Shown: positions 1-6,727, counted from the stretch's first letter. The stretch is 12,220 nucleotides of DNA from an uncultured Actinomyces sp. (GCA_915063485.1 CAJZDJ010000060.1:1-12220), one strand, 5' to 3'. The notes: generated by a model from the letters alone, not told the origin. Program-made: numbers and translations.

Positions 1-920
1 GCCTTAAGATGTCCAGCAAGCTCGTCAGTGATCTCAAAGCGCGTATCGCAAGCCATACAGGCCCGGTTAGGGTCGCCTTTAGAAGTGAGCAGGCTCATCC
101 ATGTGGTTGGATCGGCCACCCCGGTCACTGGCAAGGCGTGTGCTTGCTGGAACTGCCTCAGCGTGTTGCTGATTTCGCTGTTCCACATGCTGGTCGGCAA
201 AATGGAGTAGCCGTTGCAGACCAGACTCACAGTAGCTAGCCATACCCACTGGTTAGTACCGCTACTAATTGTCCGTAGCTTGGAGCGAGTGCCTGCACCA
301 AAGTTCCCGGTGGCTTCGGCAGGTGTGTATCCCTCGATTGCTTGGAGTACCTGGATTAGAGCCGTGTTCATTTCACGCCCGTACAAGCCATCAGTGGGAA
401 TGATACCTGTGTAGTTCTTGTACCCACGGTTGATCGCTTGCTGTGCCTGACGAATAGCTGTCTTGCCGCCGTATGCCGAGAGTAACCGGAACTGTTTCAT
501 TGACAGAAGCGCCATCATCAGTTCAACATCGACCGTTGCACTCGTGTCGCCAAGCCCAATATCCACTTTCATCTGGCGAATAGAATCGGCCACGTGATCG
601 GTAAACTCAAGAGTGATGCCACCGTATTCGGCTCGATATCCCTTACACCACAACGCTCCTTGAATAATCCCGTTAACATTGTCATAGCCAGCAGTTTGGG
701 TAATGCCGTTTGGCCAACGGGACTTGAATCGAGACTGTGTTCCAGTACCGAAATTGTTTGCGGTCGCTGTAATCCCCAGTTCGATTTGCAAAGCGCGGAT
801 GAGCGCGTTGATTGTGTCCCAGCCAGTGTTGCCGGTTTCTTGGACTGAGCCGAACCCAGTTTTATTGCCGTAAGTCGCATTTAGCCATTGCTGTGTTTTC
901 AGCACCATTTGATCTGTCAT
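1..920 (-). CDS. Phage-type lysin, Rv2525c-like glycoside-hydrolase family, partial (runs off left edge)
   Basis: The minus-strand frame from the ATG at 918-920 is open for 306 codons to the window edge, so the C-terminus is missing. A strong Shine-Dalgarno (AAAGGAGG, complement of 925-932) sits 4 nt before the ATG. The protein has no signal peptide. Residues 7-67 (LKTQQWLNATYG ... FGTGTQSRF) and 156-217 (IRQAQQAINRGY ... FGAGTRSKLR) form two peptidoglycan-binding-like repeats. A third such segment (LRQFQQAHALPVTGVADPTTW) spans about 254-274. At about 288-306 the sequence (ACMACDTRFEITDELAGHL) matches, from memory, the start of the DUF1906/Rv2525c-like glycoside-hydrolase-like domain of Gram-positive phage lysins and cell-wall proteins. 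The catalytic domain therefore lies outside the window. The inferred role is cell-wall binding and cleavage, perhaps as prophage endolysin. Codon use is less G/C-ending than in genes further right, consistent with phage origin. The family assignment is fairly firm; the function is inferred. Confidence 0.82.
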   Translation of the reverse strand, partial: MTDQMVLKTQQWLNATYGNKTGFGSVQETGNTGWDTINALIRALQIELGITATANNFGTGTQSRFKSRWPNGITQTAGYDNVNGIIQGALWCKGYRAEYGGITLEFTDHVADSIRQMKVDIGLGDTSATVDVELMMALLSMKQFRLLSAYGGKTAIRQAQQAINRGYKNYTGIIPTDGLYGREMNTALIQVLQAIEGYTPAEATGNFGAGTRSKLRTISSGTNQWVWLATVSLVCNGYSILPTSMWNSEISNTLRQFQQAHALPVTGVADPTTWMSLLTSKGDPNRACMACDTRFEITDELAGHLK

Positions 921-939
921 GATTCCTCCTTTAGAAATC

Positions 940-1051
940 AGTCCTTAACTCATGGCGGGCAGTCACCCGCTAAAGAGGGACTAGTAACACCGGTTTGGCT
1001 GCTCCGGAGTTTTCGTCCTCACCTGTACGTCTCCGGGAAACCCAAAACCGG
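940..1051 (-). promoter_or_regulatory. Structured 5' leader of the lysin gene (nested stems)
   Basis: Read on the minus strand, the stretch just before the lysin start can fold extensively. The outer stem pairs 1042-1051 with 990-998 (CCGGTTTTGG with CCAAACCGG, one bulged U). Inside it, 1031-1036 pairs with 1004-1009 (CCGGAG with CTCCGG). Closer to the gene, 978-982 pairs with 940-944 (AGTCC with GGACT) and encloses a perfect 5-bp hairpin (955-959 with 966-970). The Shine-Dalgarno follows 7 nt later. I could not match it to a riboswitch class I know. It may be a regulatory leader, an attenuator or a phage RNA element. The stems are visible; a role is inferred. Confidence 0.4.
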
Positions 1052-1324
1052 ACGGGTAAGGAAAAGGAAAACTGAGAAAGCTTGACTGCGATTCGTCCCT
1101 CACTGGTACTGCCGACAAATAACGGAGTGTTAATACCCTGTTTGATTCGGGAACTTTGTGCGCGGTTGGCCCCGCCCGCTGACCTTCGACAAGGCGTTAG
1201 AGATTCAAGACCTCCAACCCCTCAGCAGGCTTTCGACATTGCCCTGTGTCCAACGAACACCATCAAGATGGGCATCTTTGAGGTTCCAGATGATCGACGC
1301 AACAGCGGCCAACGTGTGGGCTCG
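1052..1324. other. No recognisable gene between lysin leader and HNH remnant
   Basis: I see no supportable coding sequence or RNA gene here. A plus-strand open frame crosses the stretch and continues into the helicase remnant, but its translation resembles nothing, while the opposite strand beyond it carries recognisable HNH sequence. A short minus-strand open stretch directly after the HNH stop (about 1215-1324) reads LKDAHLDGVRW and similar; it is too short to call. Confidence 0.5.
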
Positions 1325-1555
1325 TCAGTAGGTGTAGACCCGAGGTTGTTGCCTCCACCGGTCATCATCGAGCGCGCTCTGGCGCGAGTGGCAGGGCTTG
1401 CACAGCGAACGGAGGTTGGTGAAGTCGTGGGTGCTACCGTGACCCAGCGGGAGCACGTGGTGGACCTCAGCAGCCGGAGTCGTGCGGCCGGCCCCGGTGC
1501 CGGTATCGGTGTTCAGACCTTGCCGCCCGTGCGAGCAGCAATAGGGGATGGGCAT
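1325..1555 (-). pseudogene. HNH endonuclease, C-terminal remnant
   Basis: The frame ends with TGA at 1325-1327. The translation contains AAEVHHVLPLGHGSTHDFTN, followed by LRSLCKPCHSRQSALDDDRW and ending RVYTY. This is the HNH core: the EVHH pair, the central Asn of TNL, and the CxxCH motif. A second CxxC zinc-ligand pair normally sits upstream, and here only the degenerate PYCCSH remains. Phage HNH proteins of this type usually run about 100-130 residues and lie beside terminase genes. Only about 76 residues are in frame, and the upstream sequence is antisense to the helicase remnant, so the N-terminal part is lost at about 1556. The nominal ATG at 1553-1555 has no convincing ribosome-binding site. 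I take it as a truncated phage gene on the same strand as the lysin. The family assignment is firm; an intact short protein cannot be excluded. Confidence 0.72.
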
Positions 1556-2554
1556 GACACCAAGACCATCACGCTCTCATGCGGCAAGCTCACCACCGGC
1601 GTGACCGTCAAGCAGTGGTCCTCGATCTTGATGCTGCGTAACCTCACCAGCCCGGAAACCTACTTCCAGGCCGCTTTCCGTGTGCAGTCACCGTGGGCGA
1701 TTAAGAACCCGAACGGGGATAACCCCAGTGAGGGAGAGATCCTCAAACCCGCCGGTTTCGTCTTCGACTTTGCTCCCACGCGGGCGCTGCGGCAGATGGC
1801 TGACTATGGGGCTGGGCTCAACCCAGAAGCTGAGAGCCCAGAAGCGGCGGTCGCCGAGCTGGTGAGCTTCCTGCCCGTGCTGGCCTACGACGGGGCCAAC
1901 ATGAAGGAAATCAACGTCGGCGAAATCCTGGATGTCGCCATGGCCGGTACCTCCGCAACCCTGCTGGCCAAGAAGTGGGAGTCCGCGATCCTGGTGAACG
2001 TGGACAACCAGACCCTCAAACGCATCATGGAGAACGCTAAGGTCATGGAGACGATCATGAATATTGAGGGCTTCAGTGCGCTTGGCTCTGACATCTTCGA
2101 GACCGTGGTCAATAAGAGCGAGTCCGTCTCTAAGAGCAAGAAGGAAAAAGGCGAGTCCCTCACTCCCAAGGAGAAGAGGGAGCTCAGCAAGGAGGAGAAG
2201 GACTACAAGTCCAAGCGCAAGCAGATCCAGGAAAAGCTGATCAAGTTCGCCACCCGCATCCCTGCCTTCGTGTACCTGACCGATTTCAGGGAAAACACGC
2301 TGCAGGATGTCATCACCAAGCTCGATACGACTCTTTTCAAAAAAGTCACCGGCTTGAGCGTAGACGACTTCCAGCTGCTGGTAAGCCTGGGCGTGTTCAA
2401 TTCCGTCCACATGAACCAGGCCGTTTTTGCTTTCCGCCGCTACGAAGACGCGTCCCTGGCATACACCGGCATCCGCTCCCACCCCGAGCAGCAACGCCGC
2501 ATGGGCTTGTACGACACGGTCATCACCCTCCAAGAAGAGAGCCCTGCAAAGTAA
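1556..2554 (+). pseudogene. SF2 helicase of restriction/defence type, C-terminal remnant
   Basis: From about 1556 to the TAA at 2552-2554 (about 332 residues) the frame reads as the C-terminal third of a large DEAD/DEAH-box helicase often annotated as a type III-like restriction enzyme subunit. Visible are TLSCGKLTTGVTVKQWSSI (motif V region), LRNLTSPETYFQAAFRVQSP (motif VI region, with the Gln and Arg of the family), and the conserved blocks FVFDFAPTRALRQ, DGANMKEINVGEILDVAMAG and TRIPAFVYLTDFRENTLQD. A charged helical insert (KSKKEKGESLTPKEKRELSK) lies between them. The Walker A, DExH and any nuclease domains (roughly 600 residues in relatives, from memory) are absent. The frame stays open upstream to 1082, but that part resembles nothing and overlaps the HNH remnant on the other strand, so the openness is accidental. 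ATP hydrolysis is impossible without the missing half. Confidence 0.78.
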
Positions 2555-2654
2555 CTAGTCCATACGGAGGCAACACGCAGCGGGGGCCCATCGGTTTATC
2601 CCCTTGTCAGCCAACCTTTTGATGCAGACCCCAAACTGGGGCCTCTCAAACCCG

Positions 2655-3184
2655 CTATCCAAACCGGCTGTGCCACTGTGATGGGAGCACGAACTCCATC
2701 CGCTGCCCGTCGGTGCCTTCCAGGATGAGGGTGCGCCACCGGGTCATCAGCCCCAGGCGATGTGGGCGGTGACGTCATCAGGGTGGGCTGCCAGTGTTTG
2801 CGCTGCACGGGTCATTGTTGTGGCCATAGAGGTAGACACCGCGCCACGGTGGGCAGTGCTGGCTGAACTCAGAGCGTCACCTATGGCTGCCACCAGATCA
2901 GGGTCGTGGAATAGCCTCCTGAGCAGGAACTGGGCGAGGTAGGCCTGTAGCTCGGTGTCGTGTAGCCAGCCGGTCTCGCAGGTGCCCCGTTTCTTGTAGC
3001 TGATGCGGCATTCCCACACAGCCTTGCGAAACGTCGAACTAGTGGAGTGGTGGGTGTGCCGCCCATAGGCGGTACCGCAGTCCTGGCAGGTAATCAGTCC
3101 CTTGTACCTCGACAGCCATTTGGGTGACGGTTGCCGGTCTTCATCCCATTTACCCACCAAGGGGTCATACCACTCCACACCCAT
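2655..3184 (-). pseudogene. Large serine recombinase, zinc-ribbon and C-terminal remnant with frameshift
   Basis: The minus-strand frame ending at 2747-2749 encodes WLSRYKGLITCQDCGTAYGR, then VWECRISYKKRGTCETGWLH. This is the recombinase zinc beta-ribbon with CxxC and a second Cys pair (spacing 9), followed by the helical LQAYLAQFLLRRLF segment. The N-terminal resolvase domain with its catalytic Ser is absent, so the protein cannot recombine DNA alone. At 2745-2749 the frame stops (AHIAWG*). The -1 frame continues as MTRWRTLILEGTDGQRMEF, then VLPSQWHSRFG and TAG at 2655-2657, which looks like the normal C-terminus; one missing base near 2750 would rejoin them. Alternatively the ATG overlapping the TGA starts a coupled 30-residue peptide, which I think less likely. 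The open frame extends upstream to 3334, but I recognise nothing above about 3184. It is probably the relic integrase of an ICE or prophage. Confidence 0.7.
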
Positions 3185-3371
3185 TGTGTTAGATGGTATT
3201 AAGCGAGCCCTACGACGCTTGGTAGAAGCCTCGTTAAGGCAGGTTTTGACAGCTCGGCTGCTAGTGAGCTGGTTAGCTAGTGAGCCTGGTCTGGCTATCG
3301 GCCTGGGGAGCCTGGCCTGCGCGGTCGACCCCACGCCACGACCCCACAGTGTCTAGCCTGCTGCTATGTAA

Positions 3372-3941
3372 TCAGCCCTCGACGCGAGCACCCGGTCCGG
3401 CCGGAGCCTGCGGATCTGCGGGGCGATCGTAACCACCGGCGGCGCGGTCGTCGGCGTCGGCGTCAGTCTCAAAGAGCATGTTGGCCAGGCGCACGTGCAC
3501 GGTCTCAATCTTGGGGATGTCCTCTAGGCGCACCGGCTTTTCGGCACTGGTTTCCAAAATCAGTGTGCCGCAACCGAAAATGCGGTCAGTCCAGCCGCGC
3601 TCGTAACGGATGTCAGAGATACGCGATAGGGGGATGTCGTGACCGTCTTTGTTGAAAATGCCCTTGCGGGTGATGATGCGGCGGTTGGTGATGGTGAAGG
3701 TTTTATTTAGCCACTCCAGCCAGGGGATGATCATTAGCGGGAAAGCCACGATAAGCGCCAGGATCCAGATTGCGTAAAGTCCCCAAGGCTGCCACGACTG
3801 CGGTGCAATTACGCTGGCGATGATGGCTACGGTAATGAGTAGTACGGTGCCCAAGATGCGCCAACCCAGTACTTTGGGGTGGGTGTGCATGTGGTCAACT
3901 ACGTACTCGCCGGCGGATAGATGTTTTTTAGGAAACGCCAT
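3372..3941 (-). CDS. Bacterial PH-domain (bPH2/DUF304) membrane protein
   Basis: This 189-residue protein begins MAFPKKHLSAGEYVVDHMHT. It has two membrane segments (about 27-46 and 53-78) followed by a small beta-rich domain (about 80-158), TFTITNRRIITRKGIFNKDG and HDIPLSRISDIRYERGWTDR. The TNRRIITRKG and IPL-RI-DI signatures are those of the bacterial PH-like domain 2 (YdbS/YdbT-type) family. The C-terminal 30 residues are acidic and then Pro/Ala-rich, probably disordered. The protein should sit in the cytoplasmic membrane with the PH-like domain in the cytoplasm; the family's role is poorly defined. In many actinobacteria such a gene lies near biotin-protein ligase, but no such gene is visible here. 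The start is the first in-frame ATG after a stop; the Shine-Dalgarno is weak (GATGAAG). It is followed on the same strand by the recombinase relic, so it marks the edge of the core chromosome. Confidence 0.85.
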   Translation of the reverse strand: MAFPKKHLSAGEYVVDHMHTHPKVLGWRILGTVLLITVAIIASVIAPQSWQPWGLYAIWILALIVAFPLMIIPWLEWLNKTFTITNRRIITRKGIFNKDGHDIPLSRISDIRYERGWTDRIFGCGTLILETSAEKPVRLEDIPKIETVHVRLANMLFETDADADDRAAGGYDRPADPQAPAGPGARVEG

Positions 3942-4304
3942 AGCTTCATCTTTGCAGACCCTCGCCTTAGTGTCACTTGCTTAGGCCGGAAAATTTTAGG
4001 TGCGGGCGCAGTTTTGGGTGCTGCCTGGCCGTGGAGCTTGGCAGTGGGGTTTGGCGACGGCGCCGGGCTGGTGGTCGCGCGGGTCGGCGGCGTGCGTGGG
4101 CTGTGAGTGCTGAGGGGAGTGTGCCCTGGTAGGTGCTTCGGCGCGCGTTGAGGTGTTGGTAGCACCTGTGGGTCAGCGGCACGCGGCGTACGGCGAGTGT
4201 GGACTAGTGGCGTGAGGGCTGACATTGCGCGGCGGGGGAGCTGGGGGAGTGGATAGAGAGGTAGAGGTTAGAGGGCTGCAAAGTTAGATGGTTACAAATA
4301 CTGA
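3942..4304. other. Gene-free stretch between PH-domain gene and mscL terminator
   Basis: This 363-bp stretch is G/C- and GT-rich and holds no gene I can support. Frames open on the minus strand (to about 4225) give Pro/Thr/Arg-rich, low-complexity translations without family resemblance, and one overlaps the start of the PH-domain gene. It must contain the promoter for the PH-domain gene, but I cannot point to convincing -35 and -10 boxes. Confidence 0.5.
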
Positions 4305-4361
4305 AAAATCGTCCCTTGCCTATAAAACCCCATGAATTTTTTATAGGCGAGGGACGATTTT
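4305..4361 (-). terminator. Long palindrome, probable terminator downstream of mscL
   Basis: Two 23-nt arms (4305-4327 and 4339-4361) are complementary at 22 positions, and the remaining one is a G-U pair in one orientation. They are separated by an 11-nt loop. The ends of the stem are A/T runs (AAAATC ... GATTTT), so either transcript would have a U-rich tail. It lies 50 nt beyond the mscL stop and would end mscL transcription; it could also act in the other direction. The arm length is unusual for a simple terminator, so a small repeat element is an alternative. Confidence 0.65.
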
Positions 4362-4400
4362 GTATGTACCTGTGTGTACTTGTATGTACTTGTGTGTATG
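4361..4400. repeat. Four 10-bp GT-rich tandem units
   Basis: Four near-identical decamers follow one another: TGTATGTACC, TGTGTGTACT, TGTATGTACT, TGTGTGTATG. Equivalently, two 20-bp units differ at two positions. They fill the space between the mscL stop codon and the terminator palindrome. It looks like slipped-strand expansion and no function is evident. Confidence 0.6.
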
Positions 4401-4411
4401 TGAAGAGAAGA

Positions 4412-4801
4412 TCAGTTCTGCTTGGCCAGCAGGTCGCGGATCTCGCTGAGCAGCTCGGTCTCGGTGGGAGCGGCCGGAGCTTCGGCTTCCTGGGCAGCCT
4501 TGCGCTCGCGCAGCTTGTTCATGGGCAGCACGATGCAGAAGTAAACAGCGGCGGCCACCAGCAGGAAGTTGATGCCCTGGGTCAGGATGGCGCCGGGCTG
4601 GATGTATTCCTTGGAGCTGGGGTCAATCTTGAACTGCAGTACGGAGTCGAAGTTCGGGGAACCGATTAGCTGAGCCAGGATGCCCATGATGAAAGCGGTT
4701 ACCTTGTCAACGATCGGCTTGAAAGCGTTACCGATAATAACGGCGACGGCTAGGTCGATCACGTTGCCCTGAGAAATAAAGTCGCGGAAGCCCTTAAGCA
4801 T
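4412..4801 (-). CDS. mscL: Large-conductance mechanosensitive channel MscL
   Basis: This protein forms a pentameric pore in the cytoplasmic membrane that opens under membrane tension to release solutes during osmotic downshock. The 129 residues match the family's usual 130-150. The N-terminus MLKGFRDFISQGNVIDLAVA is the S1 amphipathic helix plus the start of TM1, and TM1 runs to about residue 42 (VIIGNAFKPIVDKVTAFIMG). A short external loop (about 43-68) precedes TM2 (about 69-95, GAILTQGINFLLVAAAVYFC), and a charged Ala/Glu segment leads to the C-terminal helix TELLSEIRDLLAKQN. All family landmarks are present, so it should be functional. A purine-rich Shine-Dalgarno (AGGGGG) lies just before the ATG. 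It follows the SAF-domain gene by 47 bp on the same strand and is probably co-transcribed with it; the palindrome at 4305-4361 would end the transcript. Confidence 0.97.
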   Translation of the reverse strand: MLKGFRDFISQGNVIDLAVAVIIGNAFKPIVDKVTAFIMGILAQLIGSPNFDSVLQFKIDPSSKEYIQPGAILTQGINFLLVAAAVYFCIVLPMNKLRERKAAQEAEAPAAPTETELLSEIRDLLAKQN

Positions 4802-4848
4802 GGTTTTCCCCCTGAAGTTTTAAGTGAAGTGGGTGTGCCTACCCCGTT

Positions 4849-5715
4849 TCAGGGTCTGAGCACTATCGAAAGCGGGCCCTGGGAGGCCGCGCCGCATAAA
4901 AGCGTAGCCTCACTTTCTCTGACTGCAAACGTTATTAGTCTCATAGTCCCTTGTGCTTGGGTGAGATTTGCTTTGTTCGGCGGGTCTACATCAACGATTG
5001 TGACTTTCCGCGCTAATATCTGCACCCCCAGCTGGGAGTATGTGGCGTCACTAGAAACTGTCCCACTATTAGTGGCACCCCCCACTGATCCCACAATGTC
5101 CACCTGCTGGCCTATATGCGCCAGTTGCGAGCCAGTTTGTATCTGCAACTGCACCACCCGTTGCTGTTTACCTAGATGCGACAGGGCAGGGTGAATGAGC
5201 ATGGATTCAATCAGCGCAGTGCCTTTGGGCAGGTCAATGCTTAGTTTTCGGCCCACTGGGTAGGTGCGTACCGCTTGCGGTGGCGAGGTGGGCACCTTGC
5301 TTAGGACGACGTCGTCGCGGGTGATCACTTGACCTAAGGACATGTCCGTGCGCAGCACCCATACCTTTGTCTGGCTGGAGTTAGTTAGCGCCTGAGCTGC
5401 CAGCAGCACACATAAAAGCACAGCTAAGGCGGTGATTAGCCGCCGGTGCAGCCATAATTGGCCGCGCCAAGAGAGCCTAGATAATTGGTTGAGCCTCTGG
5501 TTGGTTTGCCCGGATGTGGGCTGGGGGAATTGGTCATCAACCCAACTGGGTGGCGCGCACCTGCCTGAACTACTTCCGCAGCGCCCTGAAGTGTGCCCTG
5601 AGTTAAAGCGCAGGCTAAAGCTGCGCTGGGGCTCCAGGCTAAAGCTGCGCTGGGGTTCGTCGAGTTCCTGGTTGAGTCCCTGGCAGTGAGCGGCAGAGCC
5701 GGTTTTGCGTTGCAT
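4849..5715 (-). CDS. SAF-domain membrane protein (CpaB/FlgA-like)
   Basis: A Gln/Ser/Arg-rich cytoplasmic N-terminus (about 1-90) precedes one membrane anchor (about 92-110, RLITALAVLLCVLLAAQALT). An extracytoplasmic SAF domain (about 117-180) follows, VWVLRTDMSLGQVITRDDVV ... PVGRKLSIDLPKGTALIESM. SAF domains occur in CpaB/RcpC pilus proteins and FlgA chaperones. A C-terminal region (about 185-288) with VQLQIQTGSQLAHIGQQVDI resembles the CpaB/RcpC second domain. No pilus or flagellar genes are nearby; in actinobacteria a SAF protein next to mscL and the folate cyclo-ligase is a common arrangement, and its role is unknown to me. Residues about 20-35 repeat EPQRSFSL twice, from a 24-bp DNA duplication. 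No good Shine-Dalgarno precedes the ATG at 5713-5715, so an internal start before the TM segment is possible. Confidence 0.8.
   Translation of the reverse strand: MQRKTGSAAHCQGLNQELDEPQRSFSLEPQRSFSLRFNSGHTSGRCGSSSGRCAPPSWVDDQFPQPTSGQTNQRLNQLSRLSWRGQLWLHRRLITALAVLLCVLLAAQALTNSSQTKVWVLRTDMSLGQVITRDDVVLSKVPTSPPQAVRTYPVGRKLSIDLPKGTALIESMLIHPALSHLGKQQRVVQLQIQTGSQLAHIGQQVDIVGSVGGATNSGTVSSDATYSQLGVQILARKVTIVDVDPPNKANLTQAQGTMRLITFAVRESEATLLCGAASQGPLSIVLRP
5611..5658. repeat. 24-bp tandem duplication inside the SAF gene
   Basis: The units 5611-5634 and 5635-5658 differ at one position (CTC versus TTC at the end). They encode the repeated octapeptide in the cytoplasmic tail. The length is a multiple of three, so the frame is kept. 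Confidence 0.85.
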
Positions 5716-5756
5716 GAATCAAGTGTTGAGCATTTAGTCCAGTGCCTGCTGGGCGG

Positions 5757-5795
5757 CTGTGGATGGGCAGCATTTAGGAAATTTTTTATCCACAG
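5757..5795. promoter_or_regulatory. Inverted pair of DnaA-box-like sites
   Basis: CTGTGGAT at 5757-5764 and ATCCACAG at 5788-5795 form a perfect 8-bp inverted repeat with a 23-bp A/T-rich spacer. The right site contains TTATCCACA (5786-5794), an exact DnaA-box consensus; the left site (TGTGGATGG) departs from consensus at two positions. They lie 42-80 bp upstream of the SAF gene start, where they could act as an operator. Binding is inferred from the consensus only. Confidence 0.4.
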
Positions 5796-5839
5796 GTGCG
5801 TAAAACCGCCCGGTACCCCAGCATCAAAGTGCTGCCTGT

Positions 5840-5904
5840 ACCAAAGCGCCCTAGCCGGCACCGGGCACCCTAAAGTGGCCTTAACCAAAGCGCCCTGGCC
5901 GGTA
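5840..5904. repeat. Degenerate direct repeat in the gap after the folate cyclo-ligase
   Basis: ACCAAAGCGCCCT begins at 5840 and again at 5884, each followed by a GCCGG-type continuation; the spacing is 44 bp. The stretch has no supportable gene. In the minus direction it lies after the intrinsic terminator, in the leader region of the SAF gene. Confidence 0.45.
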
Positions 5905-5964
5905 CTGGCACCGGCCCCCAAGCCGCAGTGCAGTGCGCAGGCAGGCCCCTACGCCGTCGTCGGC

Positions 5965-6009
5965 AAAAAACACCCCGCGCCCAAGAACTTACGTTCCAAG
6001 GACGCGGGG
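5965..6009 (-). terminator. Intrinsic terminator of the 5-formyltetrahydrofolate cyclo-ligase gene
   Basis: On the minus strand, a 7-bp G/C stem (6003-6009 with 5973-5979) encloses an inner GAAC/GTTC hairpin. It is followed within 2 nt by a run of six T (complement of 5965-5970). It sits 19 nt past the stop codon of the cyclo-ligase gene, a textbook rho-independent terminator. Confidence 0.88.
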
Positions 6010-6028
6010 CTAGTAACTATGAGGCCCA

Positions 6029-6634
6029 CTAGAAGCGGGTGATGCCTTCCGTGGTGATAATGCCGCTAACCGGGCGGTCAAACTCAGCAGTGGGTAAAAC
6101 CGTGTCAGTTAGATATTCGTTGGGGTGCAGCAGCGCGAAAGTTTCCACACCAGGGTTAACCAGTGGCAGCATTCGGTCATACCAGCCGCCGCCTTGACCT
6201 AGGCGGTTGCCGTGCGCGTCAACTGCCAGCGCCGGCACCAATACGCTTTGCACCAGCGTGATAGCGGCAGGTCCCAGCACCAGGCCAGAAGGCTCGGGGG
6301 GGCGGCCGGGAGCGCGGGTAGCCAGATCATCGCTACCACGGAACCAGCCCCAGCTGCGTGACAGGTGGGGCCCAAGCACGGGTAGGAGCACCTGCACACC
6401 AGCGGCGTGCAGCTCATCAATAAGTAGGCGAGTACAAGGCTCATCTCCTACAGACACATAGGCGGCCACGGCCTGAGCGCCGTTTAAAGCCTGAAAGACG
6501 TTTTCGGCCAAAGCCGCACAACGGGCGTCGTGGCGGCGGGACGGGTGGCTGTGCGCAGCGCGCGTGCGGCGAAGCTTGTAACGCAGGTGGTCCTTAAGAT
6601 CGTCAACGTCCAATCCGACTACGGTGTCGGTCAT
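6029..6634 (-). CDS. 5-formyltetrahydrofolate cyclo-ligase
   Basis: The enzyme converts 5-formyltetrahydrofolate to 5,10-methenyltetrahydrofolate using ATP, returning it to the one-carbon pool (MTHFS/YgfA family), in the cytoplasm. The 201 residues are the usual length. Near the N-terminus the basic helix DHLRYKLRRTRA carries the family's Lys/Arg nucleotide contacts. Mid-protein VAAYVSVGDEPCTRLLIDEL is the substrate-binding region. The signature VPALAVDAHGNRLGQGGGWY (residues 133-152, followed by DR) is the conserved ATP-binding loop. It opens divergently from the gephyrin-like gene with a 93-bp shared upstream region and has a purine-rich Shine-Dalgarno (GAAGGGAA). A clean terminator follows, so it is probably monocistronic. 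Confidence 0.95.
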   Translation of the reverse strand: MTDTVVGLDVDDLKDHLRYKLRRTRAAHSHPSRRHDARCAALAENVFQALNGAQAVAAYVSVGDEPCTRLLIDELHAAGVQVLLPVLGPHLSRSWGWFRGSDDLATRAPGRPPEPSGLVLGPAAITLVQSVLVPALAVDAHGNRLGQGGGWYDRMLPLVNPGVETFALLHPNEYLTDTVLPTAEFDRPVSGIITTEGITRF

Positions 6635-6716
6635 TGAGTTCCCTTCACTTGATCCGGTTTCTCGTACTTCCAGGGTACCCTAAAAGTATCCCTAAGTGTC
6701 GCGCCACTGACCCTAC

Positions 6717-6721
6717 AGGAG
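6717..6721 (+). promoter_or_regulatory. Ribosome-binding site of the gephyrin-like gene
   Basis: AGGAG lies 6 nt before the ATG at 6728 and fixes that start. A 10-bp palindrome (AGGGTACCCT, 6672-6681) lies in the middle of the divergent upstream region and could be an operator, but nothing else supports that. Confidence 0.7.
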
Positions 6722-6727
6722 TTTCAA

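Noticed and set aside
1082..1555. N-terminal part of the long plus-strand frame that ends in the helicase remnant
   Set aside because: The translation resembles nothing, has no ribosome-binding site, and from 1325 overlaps clear HNH sequence on the other strand. The frame is open by accident.
1688..2533. 281-codon minus-strand frame opposite the helicase
   Set aside because: It is antisense to strongly conserved helicase motifs and its Leu/Val/His-rich translation is a typical mirror of G/C-rich coding DNA.
2629..2641. CCCC-AAACT-GGGG hairpin between the helicase and recombinase remnants as a terminator
   Set aside because: The stem is only 4-5 bp and no T-run follows on either strand.
3899..4225. 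108-codon minus-strand frame overlapping the PH-domain gene start
   Set aside because: Low-complexity Pro/Thr/Arg sequence, no ribosome-binding site, and overlap with a better gene.
5436..5921. 161-codon minus-strand frame between the SAF gene and the folate cyclo-ligase, considered as the FmdB-type zinc protein often found there
   Set aside because: It lacks the CxxC pairs of FmdB and overlaps the SAF gene in another frame.
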